Of a stretch of DNA of 64,000 bases, positions 17,490-25,560 are shown in pieces. The notes beneath the pieces are model-generated. The model searched no databases and had not been told where the DNA came from. It worked only from the letters and a program-made list of their open reading frames with translations. The stretch covers positions 1,674,001-1,738,000 of the forward strand of contig NZ_CP029758.2 of NCBI RefSeq assembly GCF_004006395.2, given 5' to 3'. Numbering within the stretch: position 1 is the stretch's first letter; every line of letters starts with the position of its first letter. Both the position numbers and the translations under genes were made by a program. The DNA comes from Clostridium sp. AWRP. GTDB taxonomy: Bacteria > Bacillota > Clostridia > Clostridiales > Clostridiaceae.

Positions 17490-18541
17490 CACTTCTTTCC
17501 AAAATCAACAAAGGTTGTCATTCCAGCATGAAGTGGTTTATTCATATCAATTAATTCAACTTTAACTCCATAGGATAATATATCAAACTCCCCGTTATCA
17601 TTTGTTGCCCTTTTAACTGCAAAATCAGCATCCTTATTAATTCTAACTATTTTACCTTTAAATTTTTGATTAGGATAAGCAGAAATTTTCACAGGCACTT
17701 CTTCATTTAATTTCACTTTTGAAAGATCTGTTTCTTTTATATTACATTCAACCCAGGGTGCAGTTGTATTTGTCATTACTAGAAGAGGCATTCCTGTAGA
17801 TACTAGTTCACCAACCTCTACATTTAATTGATTTACAATTCCATCTGATGGTGCTGTTATTGTTGTATCAGCTATGTAACTTTGTACTTCATCTTGCCCA
17901 CCTTCAGCTTGTTTAATTTGAGCTTGATATCCCTGTATTGTTGCATCTGCTTGATTTACTTGTGCCTGTAATGCTGCTATATCTTCAGGTCTTGCTCCAT
18001 CTTTGACAACATTATATTGATTTTGTGCTACATCCATAGATGTTTGAGCCTTATCTAAATCTTCTTTAGCTGCATAGCCTTTACTATATAATGCATTTAT
18101 CCTATCGTATGTAGATTTTGCTAAATCATATTGAGATTTAGCTTCATCAATTTCCTCCGGTCTTGCTCCATTTTGAGCCTTCTGAAGCTGTGCTTGTGCT
18201 GATGATTTTGCTGCTTGTGCTGCTTTCATTTGTTCAGTAGCTGCATCGATTTGAGCTTTTGATTGAGCTTCCTTTGCAACTAGCGAACTATTGTCTATAG
18301 TTATTAAAACTTGTCCATTTTTTATGGTGTCACCCTCAGCTACTTTTATAGCTGTTATTTTTCCTGCAGCTTTAGAATTTATATTTATTTCTTTAGTTTC
18401 TATGTCTCCTTGAACAATTAAGTGGTCGCTTTGTTGTTTTACTATTTTATCTCCTGTTAAAGCAACATTCTTAGTACAACCTGCAAACAAACCTGTTGTA
18501 ATTGTTAGAGCTAATAATAATGCGATTTTTCTCCTTTTCAT
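17489..18541 (-). CDS. HlyD family membrane-fusion lipoprotein
   Basis: A 350-residue periplasmic-adaptor-type protein. A signal peptide ends in a lipobox (LFAGC at about residues 18-22), so it is predicted to be a lipoprotein. A split biotinyl-lipoyl domain (INSKAAGKITAIKVAEGDTI and ITAPSDGIVNQLNVEVGELV) flanks a long coiled coil rich in A and Q (about 75-215). A beta-barrel region follows. It should link the two ABC-2 permeases for export. In a Gram-positive cell it acts outside the membrane. A repeated segment, NGARPEEIDEAKSQYDLA and DGARPEDIAALQAQV, is seen in the coil. Confidence 0.92.
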   Translation of the reverse strand: MKRRKIALLLALTITTGLFAGCTKNVALTGDKIVKQQSDHLIVQGDIETKEININSKAAGKITAIKVAEGDTIKNGQVLITIDNSSLVAKEAQSKAQIDAATEQMKAAQAAKSSAQAQLQKAQNGARPEEIDEAKSQYDLAKSTYDRINALYSKGYAAKEDLDKAQTSMDVAQNQYNVVKDGARPEDIAALQAQVNQADATIQGYQAQIKQAEGGQDEVQSYIADTTITAPSDGIVNQLNVEVGELVSTGMPLLVMTNTTAPWVECNIKETDLSKVKLNEEVPVKISAYPNQKFKGKIVRINKDADFAVKRATNDNGEFDILSYGVKVELIDMNKPLHAGMTTFVDFGKK

Positions 18542-18569
18542 GGGAATCCTCCTAAATCAAATAATATGT

Positions 18570-19043
18570 TTACTTATAAGATGTTAAACGCTGTCTGATT
18601 TTTACAAGTGATTCGTATAGAATTTGCATTTGTTCTTCTGGTAAAACACCAAATAAAGAAGCTATAAAACTTTCTTTATCTGGTAATATATCAACTAAAA
18701 TATCTTTACCTTCCTCTGTTATAACTACTTTTGTATACCTCCTATCATTTTTATTTTCCTGACGCATAACAATTCCTTTTGATGTCATTCTATCAATTAA
18801 AGTTGTTACACTAGGCTTTTTTACTCCTAATTTTTTACTAAGAGTAGAGGAAGTAGTTCCTTCATCACCGCATAAATATAGGTAATATAGAACTTTGAAT
18901 TGTACTTGTGTTAGTTTAAATCTTTTATAACATTCTTCACTAAATCTATCTATTATTTCTGATACTTTAACTATCTCATTAGCTACCTCAAAAGTTAATT
19001 CCATTGGATTAATCTTAATCAAATCAGTATCTTTTTTGTTCAT
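18570..19043 (-). CDS. MarR family regulator of the efflux operon
   Basis: A 157-residue winged-helix protein. The HTH segment includes SSTLSKKLGVKKPSVTTLID and the wing RQENKNDRRYTKVVI. ATG 19043 was chosen because AGGAG lies 8 bases upstream; an upstream GTG overlaps the ribosome site. It is the first gene of the HlyD/ABC-2 operon, 28 bp before hlyD. A set of repeated TAATAGTTAGNATA boxes upstream is its likely operator, so it probably represses its own efflux operon until a toxic ligand binds. Confidence 0.9.
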   Translation of the reverse strand: MNKKDTDLIKINPMELTFEVANEIVKVSEIIDRFSEECYKRFKLTQVQFKVLYYLYLCGDEGTTSSTLSKKLGVKKPSVTTLIDRMTSKGIVMRQENKNDRRYTKVVITEEGKDILVDILPDKESFIASLFGVLPEEQMQILYESLVKIRQRLTSYK

Positions 19044-19086
19044 AAACAACACTCCTAAAATAGTTTTTTATATTATTCTGCTAACA

Positions 19087-19176
19087 CTATTAACTTAATA
19101 TACTAATAGTTAGCATAAGTAATAGTTAACATAAATAATAGTTAGTATAGTTAATAATTAACCATACTAACTATTA
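19087..19176. promoter_or_regulatory. Array of MarR-type operator boxes
   Basis: TAATAGTTAGCATA (19104), TAATAGTTAACATA (19120) and TAATAGTTAGTATA (19136) are direct copies spaced exactly 16 bp apart. An inverted copy, CATACTAACTATTA, lies at 19163-19176 and a weaker inverted one near 19087. The array lies just upstream of the marR start. The rest of the gap to 19466 is AT-rich and presumably carries the mtnK promoter; I see no known riboswitch in it. Confidence 0.7.
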
Positions 19177-19466
19177 TACACATTATTATATTAGTTTCAA
19201 TATCAATAATTGAAAATTATTATTAATAATTTGTAACATTTAGTTTTAGTTCAGCAAGATGTGTGTTACCTGGAAAATTTTATATTTCAAGTTTGTTATT
19301 TTAAACAACTTTACATGTAAAAAATGTTATTTAATAACAAAAATGTATTAAAAATGTTACACAAGTGGAATATTTATATTGAAAATATCATACAAATACT
19401 TACATAAAAGTAAAGTGATTATTTAACAATTTTAAAGCTATGACATGTTTGTGGAGGTGTGTTCAT

Positions 19467-20681
19467 ATGTCAAAATATAAAGCAATGACTAATGAAACTG
19501 CAGCAGCATATGTAAAAAAATTAGATTTAGGGATTTTTGACAAAGATGCTCATTTAACAGCTAAGGAAATAGGAGACGGAAATTTAAACTTAGTGTTTAG
19601 AGTAAAAGACAGTATTAGCGGAAAATCCGTAATTATGAAACAAGCTCTTCCTTATTTAAGAGTAGCAGGAGAAGGGTGGAAGCTAACTTTAGATAGAAAT
19701 AGAATAGAAGCGGAAGCTATGATTGAGCAGAATAAAGCGTGTCCTAATTCTGTACCAAAGGTATATTATCATGATGATACTTATGCATTATCCATAATAG
19801 AAGATTTAGGAGATATGGACATGTTTAGAGAAGGTCTTATGAATATGAAAAGGTATATTGAATTTCCTAAACAAGTTGGTGAATTTTTAGCTAAAAACTT
19901 ATTTTATACTTCAGATTTTGGAATGGGACCAATAAAAAAGAAGGAGCAATTGTCAAAATTTATTAGTCCAGAATTATGTGATATAACAGAAAGGTTAGTA
20001 CTTACAGATCCATATATGGATGCCAGATCAAATGATATAAATCCATATATAATGAAAGATGCAAAAAAAATATGGAAGAGAAAGGATATAGCGTTAGAAA
20101 CTACAAAATTAAAAAATATTTTTATGACTAAGGCAGAAGCACTTTTACATGGAGATTTGCATACAGGTTCTATTTTTATAACAGAAAAAAGCATGAGAAT
20201 ATTTGATACGGAATTTGCTTTTTATGGACCTTATGGATATGATATTGGACTTCTTTTTGCAAACTTTATATTAAACTATGTGTCCTGGGAAGGAAGAGGT
20301 GATAAAACTAAACTGGAAATAGAGGATTATAGAAAGTATTTATTGGATTCTATTGAGGAAATATGGGTAGAATTTCAAAAGAATTTCAAAGAAATTTGGG
20401 ATAAGGACTCTGAGGAGATAAGTACTAAAGTCCCAGGATATAAGGAGTATTATATAAATAATTTATTACACGAAACTATTGGTTTTGCTTCTTGTGAAAT
20501 AATGAGAAGAATTTTGGGTATGGCTCATGTTCCTGATCTTGACTCTATAAGGGACCTAAAGGAAAGAGCAAAGGCACAGAGATTGGGTTTGGCTGTAGGA
20601 GAGAAAATGATTTTAAAGAGAAATGAAATTGATAATATAAAAGGTTTAACAAATCTTATAAAACAGATAAATAACAAATAG
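19467..20681 (+). CDS. mtnK: S-methyl-5-thioribose kinase
   Basis: A 404-residue kinase that phosphorylates 5-methylthioribose (and in some bacteria 5-deoxyribose) with ATP. Family marks include the glycine-rich EIGDGNLNLVFRV loop, a lysine in KSVIMKQALPY, the catalytic HGDLHTGSIFI loop and the metal-binding DTEFAFYGPYGYDIG. ATG 19467 has GGAGG 9 bases upstream. It starts the mtnK-mtnA-aldolase-deoR operon; mtnA follows after 12 bp. Together these enzymes dispose of the methylthioribose or deoxyribose left by SAM-using enzymes. Confidence 0.95.
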   Translation: MSKYKAMTNETAAAYVKKLDLGIFDKDAHLTAKEIGDGNLNLVFRVKDSISGKSVIMKQALPYLRVAGEGWKLTLDRNRIEAEAMIEQNKACPNSVPKVYYHDDTYALSIIEDLGDMDMFREGLMNMKRYIEFPKQVGEFLAKNLFYTSDFGMGPIKKKEQLSKFISPELCDITERLVLTDPYMDARSNDINPYIMKDAKKIWKRKDIALETTKLKNIFMTKAEALLHGDLHTGSIFITEKSMRIFDTEFAFYGPYGYDIGLLFANFILNYVSWEGRGDKTKLEIEDYRKYLLDSIEEIWVEFQKNFKEIWDKDSEEISTKVPGYKEYYINNLLHETIGFASCEIMRRILGMAHVPDLDSIRDLKERAKAQRLGLAVGEKMILKRNEIDNIKGLTNLIKQINNK

Positions 20682-20693
20682 GGAGTGAATAAA

Positions 20694-21749
20694 ATGAAAG
20701 GATTACTTGCAATTAAGTGGGATGATTCAAGAGATAAACTTGTACTTTTAGATCAAACTAAATTACCTAATGAAATAGAGTATATAGAATATGATACTGT
20801 TCGTGGAGTTTGGAATGCAATACATGACATGATAGTGAGGGGGGCTCCAGCTATAGGCGTTACGGCAGCATATGGATTGTATTTTGGGATTAAGAATGTG
20901 TCTGAAGATAATTTCCCCAATTTTCAAAGAGTTATGAAAGAACAAAGCAATTATTTAAATACCAGTAGACCTACCGCAGTTAACTTATCCTGGGCATTAA
21001 AAGTTATGGAGAAAAAAGCGGAAGAAAATAAGGATAAGCCTATAAAGGTTATAAAAAATATATTAAGGGAAGAAGCAAAGAGAATACATGAAGAGGATAT
21101 AGCCATATGTAGAAAGATAGGAGAAAACTTAATTACTTTCTTAAAGGATGGTATGGGAATACTAACTCATTGTAATGCAGGTCAGTTGGCTACTTCTAAA
21201 TATGGTACAGCAACTTCCCCAATGTATCTTGCCAAGGAAAAAGGGTGGCATTTGAAGATATATTCTGATGAAACAAGGCCAAGACTTCAAGGGTCAACTC
21301 TTACAGCATTGGAATTATATGAAGCAGGAATAGATGTAACTACAATAACAGATAATATGGCGGCTGTAGTTATGTCTCAAGGTAAAATAGATGCAGTAAT
21401 AGTAGGCTGTGACAGAATTGCAGCTAACGGAGATACTGCCAATAAGATAGGCACTATGGGAGTATCTATTTTGGCAAAATATTTTAAAATACCAATGTAC
21501 ATTGCAGCACCTACTCCAAGCATTGATTTAAATACTAAAACAGGTAAGGAAATACCTATTGAAGAAAGAGATTCTAAAGAAGTTACGTGCAGATTTGGAG
21601 TTTGGACTGCACCTAAAGGTGTAAAAGTTTACAACCCTAGCTTTGATGTAACTCCACATGAAAATATAACAGCTATAGTAACGGAAAAGGGAGTAGTTTA
21701 TCCTCCTTATGAAGAAAATTTAAATAAAATTTTAAAGTATAGAAAATAG
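20694..21749 (+). CDS. mtnA: Methylthioribose-1-phosphate isomerase
   Basis: A 351-residue aldose-ketose isomerase related to eIF2B. It converts 5-methylthioribose-1-phosphate to the ribulose form. Visible marks are RGAPAIGVTAAYGLYF, LTHCNAGQLAT with the catalytic cysteine, DNMAAVVMSQGKIDAVIVG with the catalytic aspartate in GCDRIAANGD, and NKIGT. ATG 20694 follows GGGAGTG by 6 bases. It lies 12 bp after mtnK and 73 bp before an aldolase, the arrangement known for the DHAP-shunt variant of methylthioadenosine salvage. Confidence 0.96.
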   Translation: MKGLLAIKWDDSRDKLVLLDQTKLPNEIEYIEYDTVRGVWNAIHDMIVRGAPAIGVTAAYGLYFGIKNVSEDNFPNFQRVMKEQSNYLNTSRPTAVNLSWALKVMEKKAEENKDKPIKVIKNILREEAKRIHEEDIAICRKIGENLITFLKDGMGILTHCNAGQLATSKYGTATSPMYLAKEKGWHLKIYSDETRPRLQGSTLTALELYEAGIDVTTITDNMAAVVMSQGKIDAVIVGCDRIAANGDTANKIGTMGVSILAKYFKIPMYIAAPTPSIDLNTKTGKEIPIEERDSKEVTCRFGVWTAPKGVKVYNPSFDVTPHENITAIVTEKGVVYPPYEENLNKILKYRK

Positions 21750-21768
21750 ATGTAGGAGGGAATTGTTT

Positions 21769-21786
21769 ATGGGGAAACCACTTTGA
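21769..21786 (+). other. Five-codon mini-ORF with strong ribosome site
   Basis: AGGAGGG (21754-21760) is 8 bases before an ATG that encodes only MGKPL and then TGA. It lies between mtnA and the aldolase. It could be a leader peptide, a relic, or chance. Nothing else supports it. Confidence 0.25.
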
Positions 21787-21822
21787 TTTTAAAAACAAAA
21801 ACTAGTAAAGAAAGGTGAGAGA

Positions 21823-22485
21823 ATGGACAGAGAAACCTATTTAAGAGCACAAATAGTGGAAACAGGAAAAAGGCTGCAGCAGAGATTTTTTGTAGCATCA
21901 AATGATGGTAATATCAGTGTGAAATTAGAAGATAATATAATACTTATAACGCCAACTGGAGTGAATAAAGGAGAAGTTTGTTCAGATCAAATTGTGAAAG
22001 TGGATTTAGATGGAAATGTAATTGAAGGTCATATGAAAGTAACTTCAGAAATAAAAATGCATTTGATTGTATATAAAATGAGGAATGATATAAAAGCCGT
22101 TGTACATGCGCATCCACCAGCAGCTACAGCTTTTGCAGTTTCTGGTGAAAAATTAGATGAACCTACAATTCTTCCTGAAGCAATTTTTAGTTTGGGAAAG
22201 GTAGGGTATTGTGATTATGGGACTCCTTCTACTTGCGAAGTGTCACAATCAGTAGAAAAGGAGATACCTTACAGTGATGCCCTTCTTTTAGCAAATCACG
22301 GAGCCCTAACTGTAGGAAAAGATGTTATGGATGCCTATTATAAAATGGAAAATTTGGAAATGGTATCAAAAATAACATTGTATACAAAAATTATTGGAAA
22401 TGTGAGAACTTTAAACAAGGAACAAATAGAAAAATTAAATAGAGTGAAAAAAGAAAAAGGTTGGGGTAATGTAAAGCATATTTAA
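21823..22485 (+). CDS. Class II aldolase, methylthioribulose/5-deoxyribulose-1-phosphate type
   Basis: A 220-residue zinc aldolase of the fuculose-1-phosphate aldolase family. It has SNDGNISVKLEDN and ITPTGVNKG (phosphate binding), HAHPPAATAF (zinc histidines), the PEAIFSLGKVG strand and LLANHGALTVG with the third histidine. After mtnK and mtnA, the expected reaction is cleavage of methylthioribulose-1-phosphate or 5-deoxyribulose-1-phosphate to DHAP plus methylthioacetaldehyde or acetaldehyde, as in the DHAP shunt of Rhodospirillum and some E. coli. No mtnB/mtnW-type genes follow, so the universal methionine salvage branch is absent here. Substrate preference is inferred from context. Confidence 0.88.
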   Translation: MDRETYLRAQIVETGKRLQQRFFVASNDGNISVKLEDNIILITPTGVNKGEVCSDQIVKVDLDGNVIEGHMKVTSEIKMHLIVYKMRNDIKAVVHAHPPAATAFAVSGEKLDEPTILPEAIFSLGKVGYCDYGTPSTCEVSQSVEKEIPYSDALLLANHGALTVGKDVMDAYYKMENLEMVSKITLYTKIIGNVRTLNKEQIEKLNRVKKEKGWGNVKHI

Positions 22486-22524
22486 TTGAGAAAGTCATTA
22501 TCAATGAATAGATAGGTGGTAAAT

Positions 22525-23316
22525 ATGAAGTTAAAGCCTGCTATTAGAAAAAAGGTAATATTAAAAGAAATAGAAAAAAATAAAGAAGTCAGCATTTTGG
22601 AATTAAGTAAAGCACTAGATGTTTCGGAAATGACTATTAGAAGAGATTTAAAAAAATTAGAAGGCTCTGGTAAACTTCTGAGAACATATAAAGGGGCTGT
22701 TCCAGTAGTCTCTATAAATGATAATAATTTAGATGATGCATTGAAAGCTAGAATGATGAAAAACAGAGAAGAAAAATGTATAATAGCTAAATATGCAAAT
22801 GAACTTGTGGATAATGAGGATGTTATTATGATAGATGCCAGTACAACAGCTTTGGCATTATGCAAATATATAAGAAATAAAAAAATTATTGTGGTTACTA
22901 ATTCTATTAGTGTAGTAACAGCTCTTGCTAATTATCAGAATGTAACTGTAATTGTAGTATCGGGAATACTTAGAAATGAATCATTATCCTTAGTAGGCAC
23001 AGATACTGTAAAAGGTTTCAAGAAGTTTAATATTAAAAAGTGTTTTATATCTGCTAAGGCGTTGTCCTTTGAATATGGATTGACAGATATAAATATATTT
23101 GAAATAGAAACGAAAAAAGCAGCTATGGCTGTTAGTAAAGAAGTAATAGTATTAGTTGATCATAGCAAACTTAATAATGTTTCTTTATTAAAGGTATGTG
23201 ATTATAAAGATATGAACAAAATTATTGTTGATGGTATGGAAGAATTCACGGATAGACAATTTGAATTATTAAAGCAGTATAGGGAAAATAATGTTGAAGT
23301 TATAGTAGCTAAATAA
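22525..23316 (+). CDS. DeoR family regulator of the mtn operon
   Basis: A 263-residue sugar-phosphate-responsive repressor. The N-terminal DeoR HTH has SILELSKALDVSEMTIRRDL; the C-terminal DeoRC domain has DASTTALALCKYI and the VVTNSISVVTAL phosphate-binding strand. ATG 22525 follows AGGTGG. As last gene of the mtnK-mtnA-aldolase operon it probably represses it, with a phosphorylated pentose intermediate as inducer. I did not find a clear operator upstream of mtnK. Confidence 0.9.
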   Translation: MKLKPAIRKKVILKEIEKNKEVSILELSKALDVSEMTIRRDLKKLEGSGKLLRTYKGAVPVVSINDNNLDDALKARMMKNREEKCIIAKYANELVDNEDVIMIDASTTALALCKYIRNKKIIVVTNSISVVTALANYQNVTVIVVSGILRNESLSLVGTDTVKGFKKFNIKKCFISAKALSFEYGLTDINIFEIETKKAAMAVSKEVIVLVDHSKLNNVSLLKVCDYKDMNKIIVDGMEEFTDRQFELLKQYRENNVEVIVAK

Positions 23317-23331
23317 GAAGGGGATTAGTGA

Positions 23332-23564
23332 CCAGATCAGGAGGGGGCTTCAGATATTTTAAATATGTTTAAGGATGCTATAGGTGCTGTTGAGAAAAGG
23401 GAAAAATCTGCTTGTTTTGGTGAAAAGAGCATAGGAGTAGAAGACCCCCAACAGTTATAGGATGTCCTGTATCACAGGCTATTTTACAAAATGTATCCAT
23501 AGGATCATTATTGTATAGTTTCGTTTTGTTTCCAGTAAAATTATTTGTAATTGAACAAAAATAG
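23332..23564 (+). pseudogene. Gene relic in two frames (possible transporter C-terminus)
   Basis: Two open pieces follow deoR. The first reads ASDILNMFKDAIGAVEKREK and ends near 23458. A one-base shift then gives PTVIGCPVSQAILQNVSIGS and a hydrophobic stretch SLLYSFVLFPVKLFVI up to the stop at 23562. The pieces join naturally, so I read one frameshifted gene end with at least one membrane helix. I do not recognise the family. Confidence 0.4.
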
Positions 23565-23614
23565 CTTTTAGCTTATAATAATATTAGTCCATAAATAGAC
23601 TAATATTATTATAA
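23551..23614 (+). promoter_or_regulatory. Promoter overlapped by a perfect 17-bp inverted repeat
   Basis: TTGAAC (23551-23556) and TATAAT (23574-23579) are 17 bp apart. The -10 box lies inside a perfect inverted repeat (arms 23573-23589 and 23598-23614, 8-base loop). This placement is typical of a repressor operator. The MarR gene in the same operon is the likely binder. Confidence 0.7.
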
Positions 23615-23636
23615 ACAGTGAAAGAAGGTTTTATTG

Positions 23637-23960
23637 TTGGAATGGATCTACCTAATTGGAGCTATTATACTTGAAACGATAGGAACAACTTGTATGAAGA
23701 TGTCTGATGGATTTACAAAATTACTGCCAGCTTTAGGGACAATTTTGACGTATGGCTTGTGCTTTGTACTTTTTTCAATATCATTAAAAAAGATACCTGT
23801 GAGTGTGGCATATGCTATATGGGCAGCTGCGGGAACTACTATTATATCAGTAATAGGAATTTTTATTTTTAAAGAAAATATAAGCATTTTAAAAGTTTTG
23901 TCTATATTTTTTATTATATTAGGAGTTGTAGGATTAAATCTTAGCGGTGTTAGTCACTAA
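23637..23960 (+). CDS. Small multidrug resistance (SMR) efflux protein
   Basis: A four-helix membrane protein of about 107 residues. The N-terminus MEWIYLIGAIILETIGTTCM carries the essential membrane glutamate of helix 1, and the WAAAGTTIISVIGIF segment is helix 3. SMR proteins export quaternary amines or guanidinium as antiparallel dimers. The start is a TTG; the one at 23637 is 8 bases after AAGAAGG, and another TTG is directly before it. It is followed after 32 bp by a MarR gene and preceded by a palindromic operator. Confidence 0.88.
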   Translation: MEWIYLIGAIILETIGTTCMKMSDGFTKLLPALGTILTYGLCFVLFSISLKKIPVSVAYAIWAAAGTTIISVIGIFIFKENISILKVLSIFFIILGVVGLNLSGVSH

Positions 23961-23992
23961 TTTTGTTACTATTAGAAAAGAGTGTATGAAAT

Positions 23993-24436
23993 ATGAATGA
24001 AAAAAATGAAGTTAATGAGCTATTAAGTACTTATTATGAATCCTGGTTTAAAATTAATGAAATTTATCGTATCTGGTCAAAAAAACATGGTATTCAGGAT
24101 ACGGTTTTGTTTATTTTATATGTAATAGAAGGTTCTCCTTGCTGCAGTCAAAATGAAATTTGTGATAAATTATGCTTGCCCAAACAGACAGTTTCTTTAA
24201 TATTATCCCGCCTTGAGAAAAAAGGGTATATTTCTAGAAAATTAGATTCTGAAGACCGGAGAAATAAAGTAGTAAACTTTACAGAACAGGGAAGTAAATA
24301 TGCAAAAGGAATATTAGAACAGTTAAAAGCATCGGAGGTAGAAGCTCTCAGCAATATGTCTAAAGAGCAAAGAAGGACTATGGTGGAAAGTTTCTGCTTA
24401 TTATCTGATTTATTAGCTAAAAGTCTTTCTAAATAG
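23993..24436 (+). CDS. MarR family regulator paired with SMR pump
   Basis: A 147-residue MarR protein with HTH QNEICDKLCLPKQTVSLIL and wing SEDRRNKVVNFTEQG. It is downstream of the SMR gene in one operon and probably binds the 17-bp palindrome at 23573-23614. Two adjacent cysteines (SPCCSQ) before the HTH could sense thiol stress, which is a guess. The space after it (24437-24664) holds a hairpin and the next promoter. Confidence 0.9.
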   Translation: MNEKNEVNELLSTYYESWFKINEIYRIWSKKHGIQDTVLFILYVIEGSPCCSQNEICDKLCLPKQTVSLILSRLEKKGYISRKLDSEDRRNKVVNFTEQGSKYAKGILEQLKASEVEALSNMSKEQRRTMVESFCLLSDLLAKSLSK

Positions 24437-24583
24437 TATCTAACCTATATGTGAATATTTAATTAAAAGAACATTCACAAAATATTGCAGTAACCAGAAC
24501 TACCAGTAACTTTTCTGAAATAAGGAGCATGAATGTTGGGGAAGGAAGATTTATAGCTGATCTTGATGTGGATTATAATAAAA

Positions 24584-24610
24584 AATCTCTGTATTTTACA
24601 GAGATTATTT
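24584..24610 (+). terminator. Hairpin terminator before MerR gene
   Basis: AATCTCTGT (24584-24592) and ACAGAGATT (24598-24606) form a 9-bp perfect stem, followed by ATTTATT. It separates the SMR-MarR operon from the MerR promoter. Confidence 0.6.
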
Positions 24611-24611
24611 A

Positions 24612-24642
24612 TTGACATTGACGCAGCGTATAAGTTTATAGT
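24612..24642 (+). promoter_or_regulatory. MerR-type promoter with 19-bp spacer
   Basis: TTGACA (24612-24617) and TATAGT (24637-24642) are separated by 19 bp, the over-long spacing that MerR regulators correct by bending DNA. A TTGACGCAGCGTATAA-like dyad lies between them. It precedes the TipA-like gene and suggests autoactivation. Confidence 0.65.
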
Positions 24643-24664
24643 TAAATTGTCAGGAGGTAAGAGC

Positions 24665-25429
24665 ATGGAATATACAGTGCATGAGTTAGCTGATATAGCA
24701 GGTGTCAGTGCACGGACACTCAGATATTATGATGAAATTGGAATTTTAAAGCCGGCAAAAATCAATTCATCAGGATATCGCATTTATGGCCAAAATGAAG
24801 TAGATCGGCTTCAGCTAATACTCTTTTATAGGGAGTTTGGCATAAAGCTTGAAAATATCAGAGAGATCATAACCTCTCCTGATTTTGACAGGGTTAAAGC
24901 ACTGAGAGAACATCGCAAAAAGCTTCTTGAAAAAAGAATGGAACTGGATTTATTGATTTCTAATGTTGAAAATACAATTAAATCCATGGAAGGGAGAATT
25001 GTAATGAGTGATACAGAAAAATTTGAAGGATTCAAGAAAAAACTTATTGATGACAATGAAAGAAAATATGGAGAAGAAATTAGGAAAAAATACGGAGATG
25101 AAATTGTAGATAAAACAAATAGCAATCTTAAAAACATGACACCTGAGGAATATGAGGAGGTAGCTGGACTTGAAAATGAAATACTTGAAACACTAAGTAA
25201 AGCCTATAAAACAGGTAATCCTGCAGGTGAACTGGCTCAAAGGGCTGCTTCCCTCCATGCAAAGTGGATAAGTCTTTATTGGGGAAATTACAATAAAGAA
25301 GCTCACGCAGGTCTTGCTAAAATGTATGTAGAGGATGAAAGATTTAAAGCGTATTATGACAAAAAGCAACCAGGAACAGCAGAATTTTTAAGAGATGCAG
25401 TTTTAGTTTATACTGGAATGAAAAAATAA
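24665..25429 (+). CDS. MerR family regulator, TipA/Mta type with TipAS domain
   Basis: A 254-residue protein. Residues 1-75 are the MerR HTH (YTVHELADIAGVSARTLRYY); a coiled coil spans about 75-110; residues about 115-250 form a TipAS antibiotic-recognition domain (EEYEEVAGLENEIL, HAKWISLYWGNYNKEAHAGL). TipAL and Mta use this domain to bind thiopeptides or other drugs and then activate transcription. ATG 24665 follows AGGAGG by 8 bases. Its own promoter has a MerR-type spacer. The regulated exporter is not adjacent. Confidence 0.92.
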   Translation: MEYTVHELADIAGVSARTLRYYDEIGILKPAKINSSGYRIYGQNEVDRLQLILFYREFGIKLENIREIITSPDFDRVKALREHRKKLLEKRMELDLLISNVENTIKSMEGRIVMSDTEKFEGFKKKLIDDNERKYGEEIRKKYGDEIVDKTNSNLKNMTPEEYEEVAGLENEILETLSKAYKTGNPAGELAQRAASLHAKWISLYWGNYNKEAHAGLAKMYVEDERFKAYYDKKQPGTAEFLRDAVLVYTGMKK

Positions 25430-25438
25430 TAGCAATTT

Positions 25439-25472
25439 AAGCCGCTATGATTAATACTTATAGCGGCTTTTC
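25439..25472 (+). terminator. Terminator after TipA-like gene
   Basis: AAGCCGCTAT (25439-25448) and ATAGCGGCTT (25460-25469) form a GC-rich 10-bp stem followed by TTTTCC. Confidence 0.75.
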
Positions 25473-25560
25473 CATGTCTTAATTTATATTTGATATAAAT
25501 TAGAACAATAGTATAAATAGAAAAATAATTTATGTTTTTTAAATTTCAATATATAAAAAA

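Noticed and set aside
19191..19466. Possible riboswitch (SAM or other) before mtnK
   Set aside because: Only AT-rich imperfect repeats are seen (GTAACA and GTTAC pieces). None of the conserved boxes of known SAM, adenine or other riboswitches is present.
19440..19466. Longer N-terminus for MtnK starting at 19440
   Set aside because: The extension would run through the GGAGG ribosome site. The start at 19467 matches the family and spacing.
23573..23636. Guanidine (ykkC) riboswitch before the SMR gene
   Set aside because: The leader is a short perfect palindrome and lacks the ykkC core. An operator explains it better.
24468..24611. Open piece of about 48 codons before the TipA-like gene (IRSMNVGEGRFIADLDVDYN region)
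   Set aside because: It has no start codon with a ribosome site, ends inside a terminator hairpin and MerR promoter, and I recognise no family. It could be a relic but the support is too thin.
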